64,000 nt of DNA from Planctomycetia bacterium (GTDB lineage Bacteria > Planctomycetota > Phycisphaerae > UBA1845 > UTPLA1), in assembly GCA_015200345.1 (NCBI GenBank), contig CP054187.1, positions 480,470 through 544,469 of the forward strand. The letters are read 5' to 3'. The notes beneath the pieces were generated by a model that searched no databases, had not been told where the DNA came from, and saw only the letters and a program-made list of their open reading frames with translations. This document shows, in pieces, positions 35,397-45,103 of this stretch (position 1 is the stretch's first letter; each line of letters opens with the position of its first letter). A program made the position numbers and the translations under genes.

Positions 35397-36599
35397 GTGG
35401 ACCCGATGATCGCGCCAACCCCATCCCAGCCCGCGCGGTGTGCCGCAGCGTGCGCCGGCCCGCGCGCTGCCTGCGGCGGCCGACGGAAGGGATTCACGAT
35501 TCTCGAAGGCACCATCGCTCTGACGATCCTGGGCATCGGCCTCATCATGATCGCGGCGATTTTCCCCGTGGCGCTGTCGCAGCATCGAGACAGCGTCGAG
35601 CTGGCCCGCGCCGCGGAACTGGCGACCAAGGCCGAAGCACTCATCAAAGCGCGCATCGATCCGACAACGCTGTGGGTCAAGACCCCGCCGTCCGACCCGA
35701 ACTGGTACATGCTGGGGTCGCTCAATCTGGAGGCCGGTTCCGTCAGTTGGGACGAAATGCCGGTCGGCCTGCCGCCGAATTACCTGATCTCGACGCAATA
35801 CGCCAACGTCATCAACGGCGTGACCGAGGCGGACATCGCGTCGGCCAACCCGACGGTTCTGACGGCCATGGATATCCTGGGGGATCGCCTCGCGCCCTTC
35901 ACGCTGGGTGACTCGCTCTCCCCGTTTACCGACGATGAGTTCGGTGAGTCGGCGGGTCGGTTGGTATGGACGGCTTTCTATCGCCGACAGGCCACGACAA
36001 CGTTCTGCACGGCGCTGTGCGCGCAGCGCCGCGGGCAGTTCTTCGCGCAGCAGGACCTCGGCCCGCAGACGCTGAACTGGGCGCAACTCGACGCGGCCGC
36101 GCGGAATCCTTATTCCACGCCGATCGCCAACGTCGCGGGATTTCGGCGGCTGCCGGTGCCGTGGCGCGTATCGGTGGGCTACGCGCGGCCGGCGGGACCG
36201 ATCGTCGTCGGCGATCCGAGAAATCGACAACTGGCAAACACGATGACGCAGATGTCCGATCCGCCTCGAATGCTGGGCGGCGGCGTTCCGCTCGGGGTGC
36301 TGGCCCCGCGCGGCTCGCGCATCATGATTCAAGGCGCCGTCAACAAAGGTCCGGCGCTCGGACCGATTCCCACGGTTCCTTCGGGACGGCTGCTGACCGT
36401 GGCGGACGTGCTGTATGACGTGACGGGGTCCCCGACCATCATCGAAGTCCTGGAAGACATCACCGATTTGCCGTCCTTCGATTTTGAACCCGGGGCGCGC
36501 GTCACGTTTGACGTCTGGATCTTCCCGCCGAACGTCCTGCTGTCCGGCACGCCGACGTTCGGGCGTGCTTCGCCGCTCGTGGAATGGAGGTTCCAATGA
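35397..36599 (+). CDS. Prepilin-like protein (GspI/PilV-like)
   Basis: 400 residues from a GTG at 35397, 9 bases after AGGAG that lies in the previous gene's end; an ATG 9 bases downstream is less well placed. The leader is unusually Cys/Ala/Pro-rich and ends RRKG, then F-T-I-L-E (Glu5) and GTIALTILGIGLIMIAAIFP. In minor pseudopilins of the GspI type this helix is followed by a pairing region; here QHRDSVELARAAELATKAEA. The C-terminal 250 residues are beta-rich and have no recognised family. The stop overlaps the next start as ATGA. Confidence 0.8.
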   Translation: MDPMIAPTPSQPARCAAACAGPRAACGGRRKGFTILEGTIALTILGIGLIMIAAIFPVALSQHRDSVELARAAELATKAEALIKARIDPTTLWVKTPPSDPNWYMLGSLNLEAGSVSWDEMPVGLPPNYLISTQYANVINGVTEADIASANPTVLTAMDILGDRLAPFTLGDSLSPFTDDEFGESAGRLVWTAFYRRQATTTFCTALCAQRRGQFFAQQDLGPQTLNWAQLDAAARNPYSTPIANVAGFRRLPVPWRVSVGYARPAGPIVVGDPRNRQLANTMTQMSDPPRMLGGGVPLGVLAPRGSRIMIQGAVNKGPALGPIPTVPSGRLLTVADVLYDVTGSPTIIEVLEDITDLPSFDFEPGARVTFDVWIFPPNVLLSGTPTFGRASPLVEWRFQ

Positions 36600-37966
36600 A
36601 CCTTCGCACCACCGGCTCTCTGAATCGAGCACGCCGTCGTGGTCGGCGCGGCTTCACGTTGGTCGAGCTGATGGTCGCCCTCGGCATTCTGCTGGCGGCG
36701 ATCCTCGCCGTTTCGCGCATTTTCTCCATCAGCTCGGACGTCACCAGTCGCACCGCGGCGCACGCGGAACTGCTCGAAGCAGCCGCCGGTGTGCGCGAGC
36801 GGCTCGCCGCGGAACTGGCCCGCCTTGCACCCGACAGCCTATTGATCATCGATTCGCCGAGGCCGACGCTGGCACGAGGCGACGTTCCAAACGACCGCCG
36901 ATTGTTCCGAATGCGACACGATCGCCTTGTCTTCGTGACGCACAGCGCGAACCAATCTGCCTACCAGTCGCAGACCCACCGCTGGGCGGTCACGCCCGCG
37001 ACGGTGGATCGCTCACCGCCGACTTCCGGACAGGCCATTGTTTATTTCGGTCCGACCCTCGCGGTGCAGGCCGACGGACTGGAGTACTCGTTCGAGGACG
37101 ACGCAACGGCCCTGGCCGCCTCGCAGTGGATCTATGGACACCGGAATACGCTGTTCTTCAGCGAGATTCCACCCAACACCGATCCAACCTGGACACCCAT
37201 GACGACCAATGCGTTCGAGGCGATGCTCTCCGGCGGGCCGCTTGCCCCCACCCTGCGCGATGGCCGCACCGACGTCCTCCTCGACAGCGATCCCGCCTCG
37301 ATCGAAGGCAGCTACGTCGAACGATTCAGCGAATTCATTCGAAACAAGACATTCGCAGATATTCTCTCCGCCGCACCCAGCATTCGAGCGCTCTGGGAAC
37401 CGCACCTGGCCCCGACGACCTTCAGCCTCGCCGATACCGCCGACCGCGACTTCTACACGCGCCTGGGCAGCATCCTGCGACACGGAATGGCCGACGTGCG
37501 AATCGAATGGACCGACGGCCGCCGTGTGAACCCGAACGACCCCAATCCCGCCAATCGCAACTTCAACACGCGCTGGTTCGGACTCTTCCCGGATGGAACG
37601 CAGAACGTGGACCTGACCCAGCCGGACAACCTCACCTTTTACGCCTCGCGCAGACAAAACGCCCTCGGCGACACGACCCCGTCGGAAAACCAGACGTTCG
37701 CCGACCAAATCGAATGGGCGCCGTTTGCCAACGCGGCCCATGTCGACGCCGCCTATCGCGCGATCTGGCGCGCCGATACGTGGTCCTTCCGACCCAAGGC
37801 CATCCGTGTGACCATGCGGCTGTACGATGGCACCAACCGGCTCAAAGACACCTCCACGATCGACCTCGATGAAGATGGTGATCCGGATCCGGACGGGAAC
37901 ATCCTGCCGCCGTACGTTGTGACGCGATATGGCATCGAGCATTCGTTCGTCCTTCCAGTACCGTAA
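36596..37966 (+). CDS. Prepilin-like protein (GspJ/PilW-like)
   Basis: 456 residues from the ATG at 36596, with GGAGG 5 bases upstream and an ATGA overlap with the previous stop. The leader ends RRGRRG, then F-T-L-V-E (Glu5) and LMVALGILLAAILAVSRIF, as in GspJ/PilW. The soluble region is long (about 420 residues), contains a repeat-poor beta-rich fold and a calcium-loop-like segment DLDEDGDPDPDGN near the C-terminus. The intergenic gap to the next gene is 178 bases. Confidence 0.8.
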   Translation: MNLRTTGSLNRARRRGRRGFTLVELMVALGILLAAILAVSRIFSISSDVTSRTAAHAELLEAAAGVRERLAAELARLAPDSLLIIDSPRPTLARGDVPNDRRLFRMRHDRLVFVTHSANQSAYQSQTHRWAVTPATVDRSPPTSGQAIVYFGPTLAVQADGLEYSFEDDATALAASQWIYGHRNTLFFSEIPPNTDPTWTPMTTNAFEAMLSGGPLAPTLRDGRTDVLLDSDPASIEGSYVERFSEFIRNKTFADILSAAPSIRALWEPHLAPTTFSLADTADRDFYTRLGSILRHGMADVRIEWTDGRRVNPNDPNPANRNFNTRWFGLFPDGTQNVDLTQPDNLTFYASRRQNALGDTTPSENQTFADQIEWAPFANAAHVDAAYRAIWRADTWSFRPKAIRVTMRLYDGTNRLKDTSTIDLDEDGDPDPDGNILPPYVVTRYGIEHSFVLPVP

Positions 37967-38144
37967 CCTATTGAAATTACGAGCCTTAAAAGAAATCCGG
38001 TGCGTCGCGCCGGCACTATCCGATATCCGCCATCGGAATAATTTGAACTGCCCATAAATCCCGTACTTGCAACAAGTTCCATGCCGCCGCCGCACTTGCC
38101 GACGGTTGGTGGCTCCCTACATTTCATGCGAGAGAGGACCGCAC

Positions 38145-41100
38145 ATGCTTGGTAAGTCGTTGCCAATCAAGGACCTGCGTTCACGCATCCGGTTGCGCCG
38201 GGGCGTGATCATGGTCTTTGTGCTGGCGATCCTTACCCTGCTGGCGCTGGTCGGCTTTGTCATGATCTCGCGGACGCACGGCGAAGCGCGGCGCGTGGCG
38301 ATGGAGACCGACGGCGGCGCGATGCAATCGGCGATGTCGGGCGTGGTCACGTCGATCCAGGAGATCCTGCGTAAAGACATCTGGCAAAATAACAGCGCCC
38401 CGACGCCGACGCTTAGCAACGTGCCGCTCAACGGCACGACGACGTTGCTTCCCAATCGCGACGAAGGCAACGAGCCGTGGGATGCACCGGGCATCGACGA
38501 CCGCTGGCTCGCTTCGTCCATGCCGTATTTGACGCTTCAACTTGATCCGGCGCTGCCGGGCTACGGCAAACCGCGTCTGTTCCAGACGGGCCGAACGCTG
38601 CCCGATCCCGTCGTGGAGGATCAGGTCCTGACGTGGCCGCACGTTTCCTACCTGGGAAACGACTTGACGCAATCGGCCTCGACGAACGCCTTCACCTGGG
38701 GGCGCAACGCCAGGAGCCCCGCGGTGTCGCAGCCGGTTCGGTACAGCGCCGATAACCTGTCGAACGTTCGCGTTCAACAGGTTCCGCCGCCGGGCTTCAA
38801 CAACGCGATGGTGACGGGTTCAACGACCAATGTCACGATCTCCGAGGCGCGGCAGATCTGGTCCGATGCGTCGCACCTGCTTAGTCCGTTCAATCCCGCG
38901 AACACGCCGCCCGCCGGCTTGGTTCCGCAATTCCCTTATTTCGACACCAACGCCGACGGCCAAGTGGATCTGTACGACGCCGACGGGGACGGCGTTCCGG
39001 ATTCGCCCTTGAGCTTCTGGATCCCGCTCGATGGGCGTAATCCGAACTCGGCCAGGCGGCTTTACGCGGCCGTGCGCATCGTCGATCACGGGGCGATGCT
39101 GAACGTGAACACGGCGTCGAGTCTGCGGCTGCCCGGCGGCGTGACGACCGTACTGATGTTCGACGAATCGACGCCCGATTTGCAGCGGCGCGGTCGCCGC
39201 GTCGGTGAGATGCTGCTGGACGACCTGGTTCATCCGCAGGACGGCGCCTTCGGCAACGATCGCACGCGCAACATGGTGAACCATCGCAGCGGGGCTGATC
39301 CGATCGCATGGGAGTACCTCATCCGCAGCAAGCTGGTAGGCGGCGCGGCGGCACTGCCGCCGGTTGCAGGCTCGTTCGTCTATCGCCTGTACGGCTTGTC
39401 GGACGAAGCGTCGCTGCGGCACCGCGGCATGCTGGTGCCCTATGAACGGCGCGGCGATCTTTCACTCGACCAGTACGACACGATCGATCGCGCGCTGGCC
39501 GGGAGTCTGCTCTGGACGCGCCAGGTCGATTCGGCGGGGAATTACTCGGGTACGATCGCCCGGTGGAATCGCATGTCGGCCAACATCATGGGCGCGGCCA
39601 GTTCGTACGAGGGGTACGATTCGGCCGGCGGCGCGGGCTGGCGCAAGCTGATGACCGAGGACGAGACGTCGGCCGTTCGCCGGCGGATGATGACGACGGT
39701 CAGCCATGAGGTGGCGCTGCCGCCGCGCGGCGTTGTGCTGGATGCGTCCGGCGATTACGCCGCCAACCTGCTTCCGGCGGCCTCACCGTGGGCGCCGGTG
39801 CGATTCATCGATTTGCCGAACGTCTATACTTCACCGGACTATTCGCTCATGGAATGGCCGATTGTCGGGCGCACGGCCTATCCGACCGCGAACGAGAACC
39901 TGCGCATTCAAGCCATCGATCTGAACATGACCTACGCGGGCAACGCCGCCCTGGCCAAGCGCGATTTCATCCTTTACAGCGCCGCGGCCATGTATCGCGC
40001 GCTCGCCGGCGTCAGCCACTATCAGGGCTTCCGCCTCACCGATGATCCGGCCACCCCCTTCGACGAATCGGCCAATCGCGTCTGGCTGGCGTGGCAGTTC
40101 GCGCTGAACCTTGCCGACTACCGCGACGGCGACAACGAACCGACGGCGCTGGAGTGGCCGGCCGGTTCGGGGCGATACCTCATCGGCATCGAGCAGCAGC
40201 CGTTCTTCACCGAAGGTTACGCATACCTGATCGCGGGCACTGGTCCGCAGCCGGGGCCACAACCGTTCGAGGACCCCAACGCCGAGGACAAATGGTTCCA
40301 CGCGGTCGAGCTGTACGTGCCGCCGCATTACAACATTTCAACGACGGACTTGTACATCCGCACACCGGGCGCACAGCCGAATCCCGGCCTGTTGCCGTTG
40401 ACGACTTTCACGCGGGTGGTTGGCGGTTCAACGCCTTCGCTGGTCGGCGGCACGGCGGGTCAATACATCGTGCTCTGTGGCGGACTGACCAACAAACCGG
40501 CGACGCTCGTGGCGGATTCGTTCTATCGCAACGGGCTGTTCCGCATGGCGGTCGACGGTTCGGCATCGGTCGAACTGGTCTATGCGCCGGGCGGCAATGT
40601 CAACGATCCGCGTTCGTACGTCGTCGATGCGCTGTCGACCGCGTTTGCGCCCGGCGCCGCGCTGAGCTCGACGCCCGACCCGACGACGCCCTCGCCGTGG
40701 GCCTATCGTCTGCCCAGCATCGCCGCGGGCAATCACCATGCTTTCAGCCTCCGCCGCAGCACCAAGGGTTGGCGTTTTGCCACCGGCTGGCACCACGCGT
40801 CGGATCAGCAGCAACCAGCCCCGTTCCAGCTTCCCGGGTTTGAAGAATCGCTCGGCCGCGCGAACAGTGTCAACTCACTGGCATTCTCCGGCGGATTGGA
40901 CGTCGAACTTCCCGAACTGCCCTGGCCCGCTCGCGTGGGAATCGGCACGCCCGGCAACCTGCCGACCGACGGTTTCGCCCTCGCGCAGCCGTACTCGGTC
41001 TTTGATTCACCGGGCGAACTGGGCCGCATCATGATGCTCGGTCCGATCAATCGGCCGACCGGCACCGAACCGCCTTATCTGCCATGGACCACCTGGACGG

Positions 41101-42224
41101 CGCAGCAGATTCCGGTGACCGGCGTCCTCGGGCTGATCACGAATACGCGCGGCGCGGGCATGGAAGACCTGCCGTCGAGTATCAAGGCACGCGTCGCGGT
41201 CGGCCGGCCGGACTTCGCGCCGTTCCCGCCGAACGACGGCTTGCCGGACGAACAGCTGTGGGCGCGGCGGCTGCTGAACTTCTTCACCTGCGCCGGGCCG
41301 ATGTACGACGGCATCAACAACGACGGCGTCGGCCCTGTGGACGACGCGCTGGACGGCTCCGGTACGCTCAACCGCATCGCCGGACGGATCAATCTCAACA
41401 CGGCGCCGGTCAGCGTGCTGCGCGTCGTGCCATACATGTGCCTTCTCCCGATCTCGGCGGAATACGAACATCACGCCGGCCCGGTGGCCGACCCGTACGC
41501 CGCATACACCGCGCAGCCGGCGGCGTTTTGGGATCTGGCCAGCGCGATCGTCTCGCGCCGCGAAGAACGTCTGGTGCCCGTGCGATTGCTCGATCCGACA
41601 CCGGGACCGGATCAGGGCTTGCGCGTCGTGGCGGTCGCCGGCAAAGCGGCCGGCCCCGCACCGACGCAGCCGCCGCCGGGCGGAGCAGCGTTTCGCAACG
41701 TCGCGCAGATTCTCGATCTGGCCCGCACGTCGCCCCCGATGAGCGACGTTTACGCGCTGGGGCCGGGCAACAATTTGATGTTCCGGCCGGATCGCTATCT
41801 GTTGAACCCCGCGGTCACGCTCGGCCAGCACAAGCTACCGACCTCGGCGGAGCCGGCCCTGGGTCCTGCGGATGTCTACTCGCCCGACTATCGCGCAAGG
41901 CAGGTCGGGCCTAACCAGTACGTCGCCGATTACGTCGCCCCGGAGACGGGCCTCTTCGTCGAAGACAGCGAGATCGAGACGGCCGGCATCCGTGCCCGCG
42001 ACGCCTTCCTTGCCCGCTGGGCCAACGTGCTGACGACGCGCTCCGATGTGTTCACGGCGTACATCGTGCTGATCGACGAGAACGGGCAATACGTGCTGCG
42101 CGGCCAGGTGACGCTGGATCGCAGCGAATGCTTCCGCGAAGACCCGACGCGCACCCCGCGAATCCCGGTGCTGCCGAAGATTCTGCTGCACACAGTGACC
42201 AGCTATACAGATGATTTGAGGTGA
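38145..42224 (+). CDS. Giant GspK-like minor pseudopilin
   Basis: 1359 residues, about four times the usual GspK length (near 330). The ATG at 38145 is preceded by GAGAGGA. The leader ends RLRRG, then V-I-M-V-F with no Glu5, followed by VLAILTLLALVGFVMI; absence of Glu5 is the GspK hallmark. Two GspK-type SAM-like motifs are present: AMLNVNTASSLRLPGG near residue 320 and RINLNTAPVSVLRVVPYM near 1085. A calcium-loop sequence DTNADGQVDLYDADGDGVPD lies near residue 270. The extra 700 residues between the motifs are not recognised. GspK caps the pseudopilus tip with GspI and GspJ, which agrees with the two preceding genes. Confidence 0.85.
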   Translation: MLGKSLPIKDLRSRIRLRRGVIMVFVLAILTLLALVGFVMISRTHGEARRVAMETDGGAMQSAMSGVVTSIQEILRKDIWQNNSAPTPTLSNVPLNGTTTLLPNRDEGNEPWDAPGIDDRWLASSMPYLTLQLDPALPGYGKPRLFQTGRTLPDPVVEDQVLTWPHVSYLGNDLTQSASTNAFTWGRNARSPAVSQPVRYSADNLSNVRVQQVPPPGFNNAMVTGSTTNVTISEARQIWSDASHLLSPFNPANTPPAGLVPQFPYFDTNADGQVDLYDADGDGVPDSPLSFWIPLDGRNPNSARRLYAAVRIVDHGAMLNVNTASSLRLPGGVTTVLMFDESTPDLQRRGRRVGEMLLDDLVHPQDGAFGNDRTRNMVNHRSGADPIAWEYLIRSKLVGGAAALPPVAGSFVYRLYGLSDEASLRHRGMLVPYERRGDLSLDQYDTIDRALAGSLLWTRQVDSAGNYSGTIARWNRMSANIMGAASSYEGYDSAGGAGWRKLMTEDETSAVRRRMMTTVSHEVALPPRGVVLDASGDYAANLLPAASPWAPVRFIDLPNVYTSPDYSLMEWPIVGRTAYPTANENLRIQAIDLNMTYAGNAALAKRDFILYSAAAMYRALAGVSHYQGFRLTDDPATPFDESANRVWLAWQFALNLADYRDGDNEPTALEWPAGSGRYLIGIEQQPFFTEGYAYLIAGTGPQPGPQPFEDPNAEDKWFHAVELYVPPHYNISTTDLYIRTPGAQPNPGLLPLTTFTRVVGGSTPSLVGGTAGQYIVLCGGLTNKPATLVADSFYRNGLFRMAVDGSASVELVYAPGGNVNDPRSYVVDALSTAFAPGAALSSTPDPTTPSPWAYRLPSIAAGNHHAFSLRRSTKGWRFATGWHHASDQQQPAPFQLPGFEESLGRANSVNSLAFSGGLDVELPELPWPARVGIGTPGNLPTDGFALAQPYSVFDSPGELGRIMMLGPINRPTGTEPPYLPWTTWTAQQIPVTGVLGLITNTRGAGMEDLPSSIKARVAVGRPDFAPFPPNDGLPDEQLWARRLLNFFTCAGPMYDGINNDGVGPVDDALDGSGTLNRIAGRINLNTAPVSVLRVVPYMCLLPISAEYEHHAGPVADPYAAYTAQPAAFWDLASAIVSRREERLVPVRLLDPTPGPDQGLRVVAVAGKAAGPAPTQPPPGGAAFRNVAQILDLARTSPPMSDVYALGPGNNLMFRPDRYLLNPAVTLGQHKLPTSAEPALGPADVYSPDYRARQVGPNQYVADYVAPETGLFVEDSEIETAGIRARDAFLARWANVLTTRSDVFTAYIVLIDENGQYVLRGQVTLDRSECFREDPTRTPRIPVLPKILLHTVTSYTDDLR

Positions 42225-42445
42225 TGCTGTGTGCAGATTACCGGCCGAGAGCGGCGCTTCGCGTCGAGTTGAAAGAACCTGGTCCGATGACCATGCCGGA
42301 CATCTGGGAGCGGCTATAAAGAGGGTGGCGGTCCGACCTTACCGGGCCATCCGGCTTTACATGCGTCCAAGTGCCCGCCTAGAATAAGGATGGGCACCGG
42401 CCGCTCGAAATCATACCTTCGTTCGTCCTGCAAGGAGAGCCTGTC

Positions 42446-43450
42446 ATGAGGTTGCGAAACAAGACAAGCAGAGCTTTTACGCTTATTGAGCTGCTGACGG
42501 TGATGGCGATCATCACCCTGCTGATCGGCATCCTTACGCCGGCGCTGGGCGCGGCGCGAGATCGCGCTCGACAGACGGCGATCAAGGCCCAACTCAACGC
42601 GATGGAGGTTGGACTCGAGTCGTTCAACGGCGTGGAAGGGTTTTACCCGCCGTCCAATGCGTTTCTGATGGCCAACAATCCGGCCGCCCCGGGTACGCAG
42701 TTGCAGACGCCGGGCTGGGAAGTGCAGACCGGCTCGACGGTTCTGCAAGGCGCGCACCTGCTGCTCGACGCGCTGGTCGGCCGCGATTTCCTCGGCTACG
42801 ACCCCAAGGCACCGGTCCCGGGCCACGGACCGAATACCTACGATCGCTGGAATGCGCTGAACGATCGACGTCAGCCGTACATTCCGGTCGACGGCGTCGA
42901 CACCACGTCGCTGACCGACCCGCCCGAAGACAAATTCGGCACGATTCCCAGCACGCTGGGCGATCCGCAGCCGACGATCGACAATGTACTCTGTCGCGTC
43001 TTTCGCGATCGGTTCGGCTGGCCAATTCTATATTATCGCGCGAATCCCTCGGCCAACGCCAACACGCCGATCATCAACCAGACCGACGCGGTGCCGGCGC
43101 CGGATGCCAGCGGCAACTTCGGCAACGGCATCTACGATGGCGTGGATAATGAGGTGTTCACCAGTTACAACGCCGCGGGGCCCATCAATCAGCGACATCG
43201 CATTTCGGATGCGAACATCCCGATCACAACAGCCAGCTACGACATGCTGGAGGCAATCAACCACAACTTCGCCGAGTTCATCCGGTCGTTCCGTTCAACG
43301 ACCTACCGCCCGCCGCCCAACGATCAGCAGATCAGCTTCCCTCGCCCGGTGAAAGCGGATCGCATGATCCTGCTTAGCGCCGGCAAGGACGGCATCTACG
43401 GCACGCTGGATGACGTAGGCAACTTCCCCGTGCTGTCGACGGAGCGCTGA
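42446..43450 (+). CDS. Prepilin-like protein (GspG/H-like)
   Basis: 334 residues; CAAGGAG lies 11 bases before the ATG. Short leader MRLRNKTSRA, then F-T-L-I-E (Glu5), LLTVMAIITLLIGILTPALG and the classic continuation AARDRARQTAIKAQLNAMEV. The C-terminus GKDGIYGTLDDVG matches the calcium-binding end of GspG-type and planctomycete pseudopilins. A strong terminator at 43502 ends the transcript. Separated from the GspK-like gene by 221 bases, so it may have its own promoter. Confidence 0.85.
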   Translation: MRLRNKTSRAFTLIELLTVMAIITLLIGILTPALGAARDRARQTAIKAQLNAMEVGLESFNGVEGFYPPSNAFLMANNPAAPGTQLQTPGWEVQTGSTVLQGAHLLLDALVGRDFLGYDPKAPVPGHGPNTYDRWNALNDRRQPYIPVDGVDTTSLTDPPEDKFGTIPSTLGDPQPTIDNVLCRVFRDRFGWPILYYRANPSANANTPIINQTDAVPAPDASGNFGNGIYDGVDNEVFTSYNAAGPINQRHRISDANIPITTASYDMLEAINHNFAEFIRSFRSTTYRPPPNDQQISFPRPVKADRMILLSAGKDGIYGTLDDVGNFPVLSTER

Positions 43451-43501
43451 TTGGCACGACGCAAGGCTGCATCGGGCGTCCCTGTTTGACGCAACCTCCA
43501 G

Positions 43502-43529
43502 GCCCCGGGCAATCGCCCGGGGCTTTTTT
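43502..43529 (+). terminator. Rho-independent terminator of the prepilin cluster
   Basis: A perfect 9-base stem GCCCCGGGC/GCCCGGGGC with loop AATC, followed by TTTTTT. It lies about 50 bases after the stop of the preceding prepilin gene and before the convergent zinc-ribbon gene. Confidence 0.95.
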
Positions 43530-43572
43530 ATTTTCTGCGAATCGGAAACAATCCAAGCGGTGCGTGCACCGA

Positions 43573-44319
43573 TCAAGGCTTGGCCGGACCCAGCGCCTTG
43601 TCCACAGCCTCCCGGCAGCGTTTGTAATCGCGGTTGATTTCCGTCAGCTTCGGGTCCAGTTCCGCGATTTCCTTCAGCTTGCCGTCGGCCTCGCGCCAAC
43701 GCTCGGCGTCCACGTCCTGCCGAACTTCCTTCAGCAGCAGACGCACCCGGGCCTCTTTGTTCATCTGCGGCTCGATCTGGCGCTCGACGCCATGCGTCAG
43801 GAACTGCACCAGCTTCACGCTGCCGTATGTGCCGCCGCCCAGCACCGTCGCGAGCAATACATATTTCACGAATAGATTGCTCATCACCGCGCCGAACGCA
43901 TCGGCGATCTTCACCACCAGCGTGCGCTTCTTAGGAAGTTCCTCGGTCGGCCGTTTCTTCTTCCCCTCGGCCTCGGCTTTCTTGTCTGCTTCGGTTTTCC
44001 CGCGCCCGGTGAGCTGGTCGTAGCTTTCGATGAGTTTGTTCTGCTCGGCCTTGTAGGCGGCCTCGTCCTCGAAGGATTTCTGCTTTCGCTTTTGGGCTTC
44101 TTCGTAGCGTGCCAAGGCCGCCATGATATTGGGAGCGTCGTCGCCGCCGGATTTGGCGTGTTTGCCGGCCGGTTTCACCGCCGAGGACTTCGCGGGCGCC
44201 GCGTCAGCTTCGGGCACGCGCAGGGGCGACTTGCATTCCGGGCAGCGGACGGCCTTGCCGGCGAGGTGCTCTTTCACCTTGAAGTGTTTTCCGCACTTGC
44301 AGGCGACCTGGATCGACAT
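43573..44319 (-). CDS. Zinc-ribbon, lysine-rich, single-pass membrane protein, unknown function
   Basis: 248 residues. Residues 1-36 are a two-pair zinc ribbon (VACKCGKHFKVKEHLAGK, RCPECKSPLRVP) of the sort common in planctomycete hypothetical proteins. Residues about 50-135 are highly charged and Lys/Glu-rich (EEAQKRKQKSFEDEA, KKAEAEGKKKRP). A hydrophobic helix follows at about 150-165 (FVKYVLLATVLGGGTYG), then a helical C-terminal domain (NKEARVRLLLKEVRQDVDAE). Likely anchored in a membrane with the ribbon on the cytoplasmic side. No partner is indicated by the neighbours. Confidence 0.75.
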   Translation of the reverse strand: MSIQVACKCGKHFKVKEHLAGKAVRCPECKSPLRVPEADAAPAKSSAVKPAGKHAKSGGDDAPNIMAALARYEEAQKRKQKSFEDEAAYKAEQNKLIESYDQLTGRGKTEADKKAEAEGKKKRPTEELPKKRTLVVKIADAFGAVMSNLFVKYVLLATVLGGGTYGSVKLVQFLTHGVERQIEPQMNKEARVRLLLKEVRQDVDAERWREADGKLKEIAELDPKLTEINRDYKRCREAVDKALGPAKP

Positions 44320-44509
44320 GAGGCAACGTGTGCTCCACCGGACGGATTCGGGCCGAAAGACGGATCGTGCCGGGATTGCAGGCCCTTTAATGAATTATTG
44401 GCAGACCCATGCCCAAACGCAAGCAGCCGCATCCCCCTTCCGAGCCGGAGGCCTCCGCACCCCCGTCACTTGACCACTCCCATGACGGCTGTACGATCAT
44501 GCGACCATC

Positions 44510-45103
44510 ATGCCTCGTCGTACTCCCCCCAACCAGCGTTGGCCGTTCCGCCCGGCGATGACACTCGTCGAAATGGCGATTGTCCTGTGTGTCGTCAGCG
44601 CCGCGGTGTATCTGCTCGTCGGCTGGACCAGCCAGCTTCAACAGCGCGCCAAGCGCGACCTCGCGATGCGTTTGCTGTCGGACCTCGATAAGGCCCTTTG
44701 GCGTTATTTTCGCGCGACCGGGAGTTACCCAGTTTCCTACGGTCCGGACTCCGCCATCACAGCCATGGTCTGTTTCCTCGATCACGATAAGACGCGACCC
44801 ATCATGGAAGCTCTGCCCGACAGCCTGTGGCGCGGCCCCGGTCGGCGCATACCGGTGGATCCATGGGGGACCCAGCTTCAATACCTCGATGCCAAGTCCG
44901 GCTCGCCGCTCGTGAAGGCCAACGACGGTCGCCCGGTCTTTGTGTCGGCAGGGCCGGACCGGGATTTTGGCGACGTGAATCCGATGGGCAAGGGCGACAA
45001 TCTTCGAAGCGACGATCCCGGGCCGGACGGATTCCGGCTGCACGATGTGCTGCGCGAATCGATGGGGGAGGAGGGAGCCACGGGTGGCGAAAAAGGTAAT
45101 TGA
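44510..45103 (+). CDS. Prepilin-like protein overlapping pgk
   Basis: 197 residues. Leader MPRRTPPNQRWPFRPA, then M-T-L-V-E (Glu5) and MAIVLCVVSAAVYLLVGW. As in the gene at 33620 the cleavage residue is Ala followed by Met. The soluble part contains VDPWGTQLQYLD, the D-P-W-G motif of GspG-type pseudopilins, and SAGPDRDFGD. No ribosome site is obvious. Its 3' end overlaps the pgk GTG by 20 bases, so a secretion gene is translationally coupled to a glycolytic gene. Confidence 0.75.
   Translation: MPRRTPPNQRWPFRPAMTLVEMAIVLCVVSAAVYLLVGWTSQLQQRAKRDLAMRLLSDLDKALWRYFRATGSYPVSYGPDSAITAMVCFLDHDKTRPIMEALPDSLWRGPGRRIPVDPWGTQLQYLDAKSGSPLVKANDGRPVFVSAGPDRDFGDVNPMGKGDNLRSDDPGPDGFRLHDVLRESMGEEGATGGEKGN

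Noticed and set aside
36484..37872. 462-codon plus-strand frame overlapping the GspJ-like gene
   Set aside because: Other frame of a gene with a clear prepilin start and ribosome site; Arg/Pro/His-rich composition is typical of a shadow.
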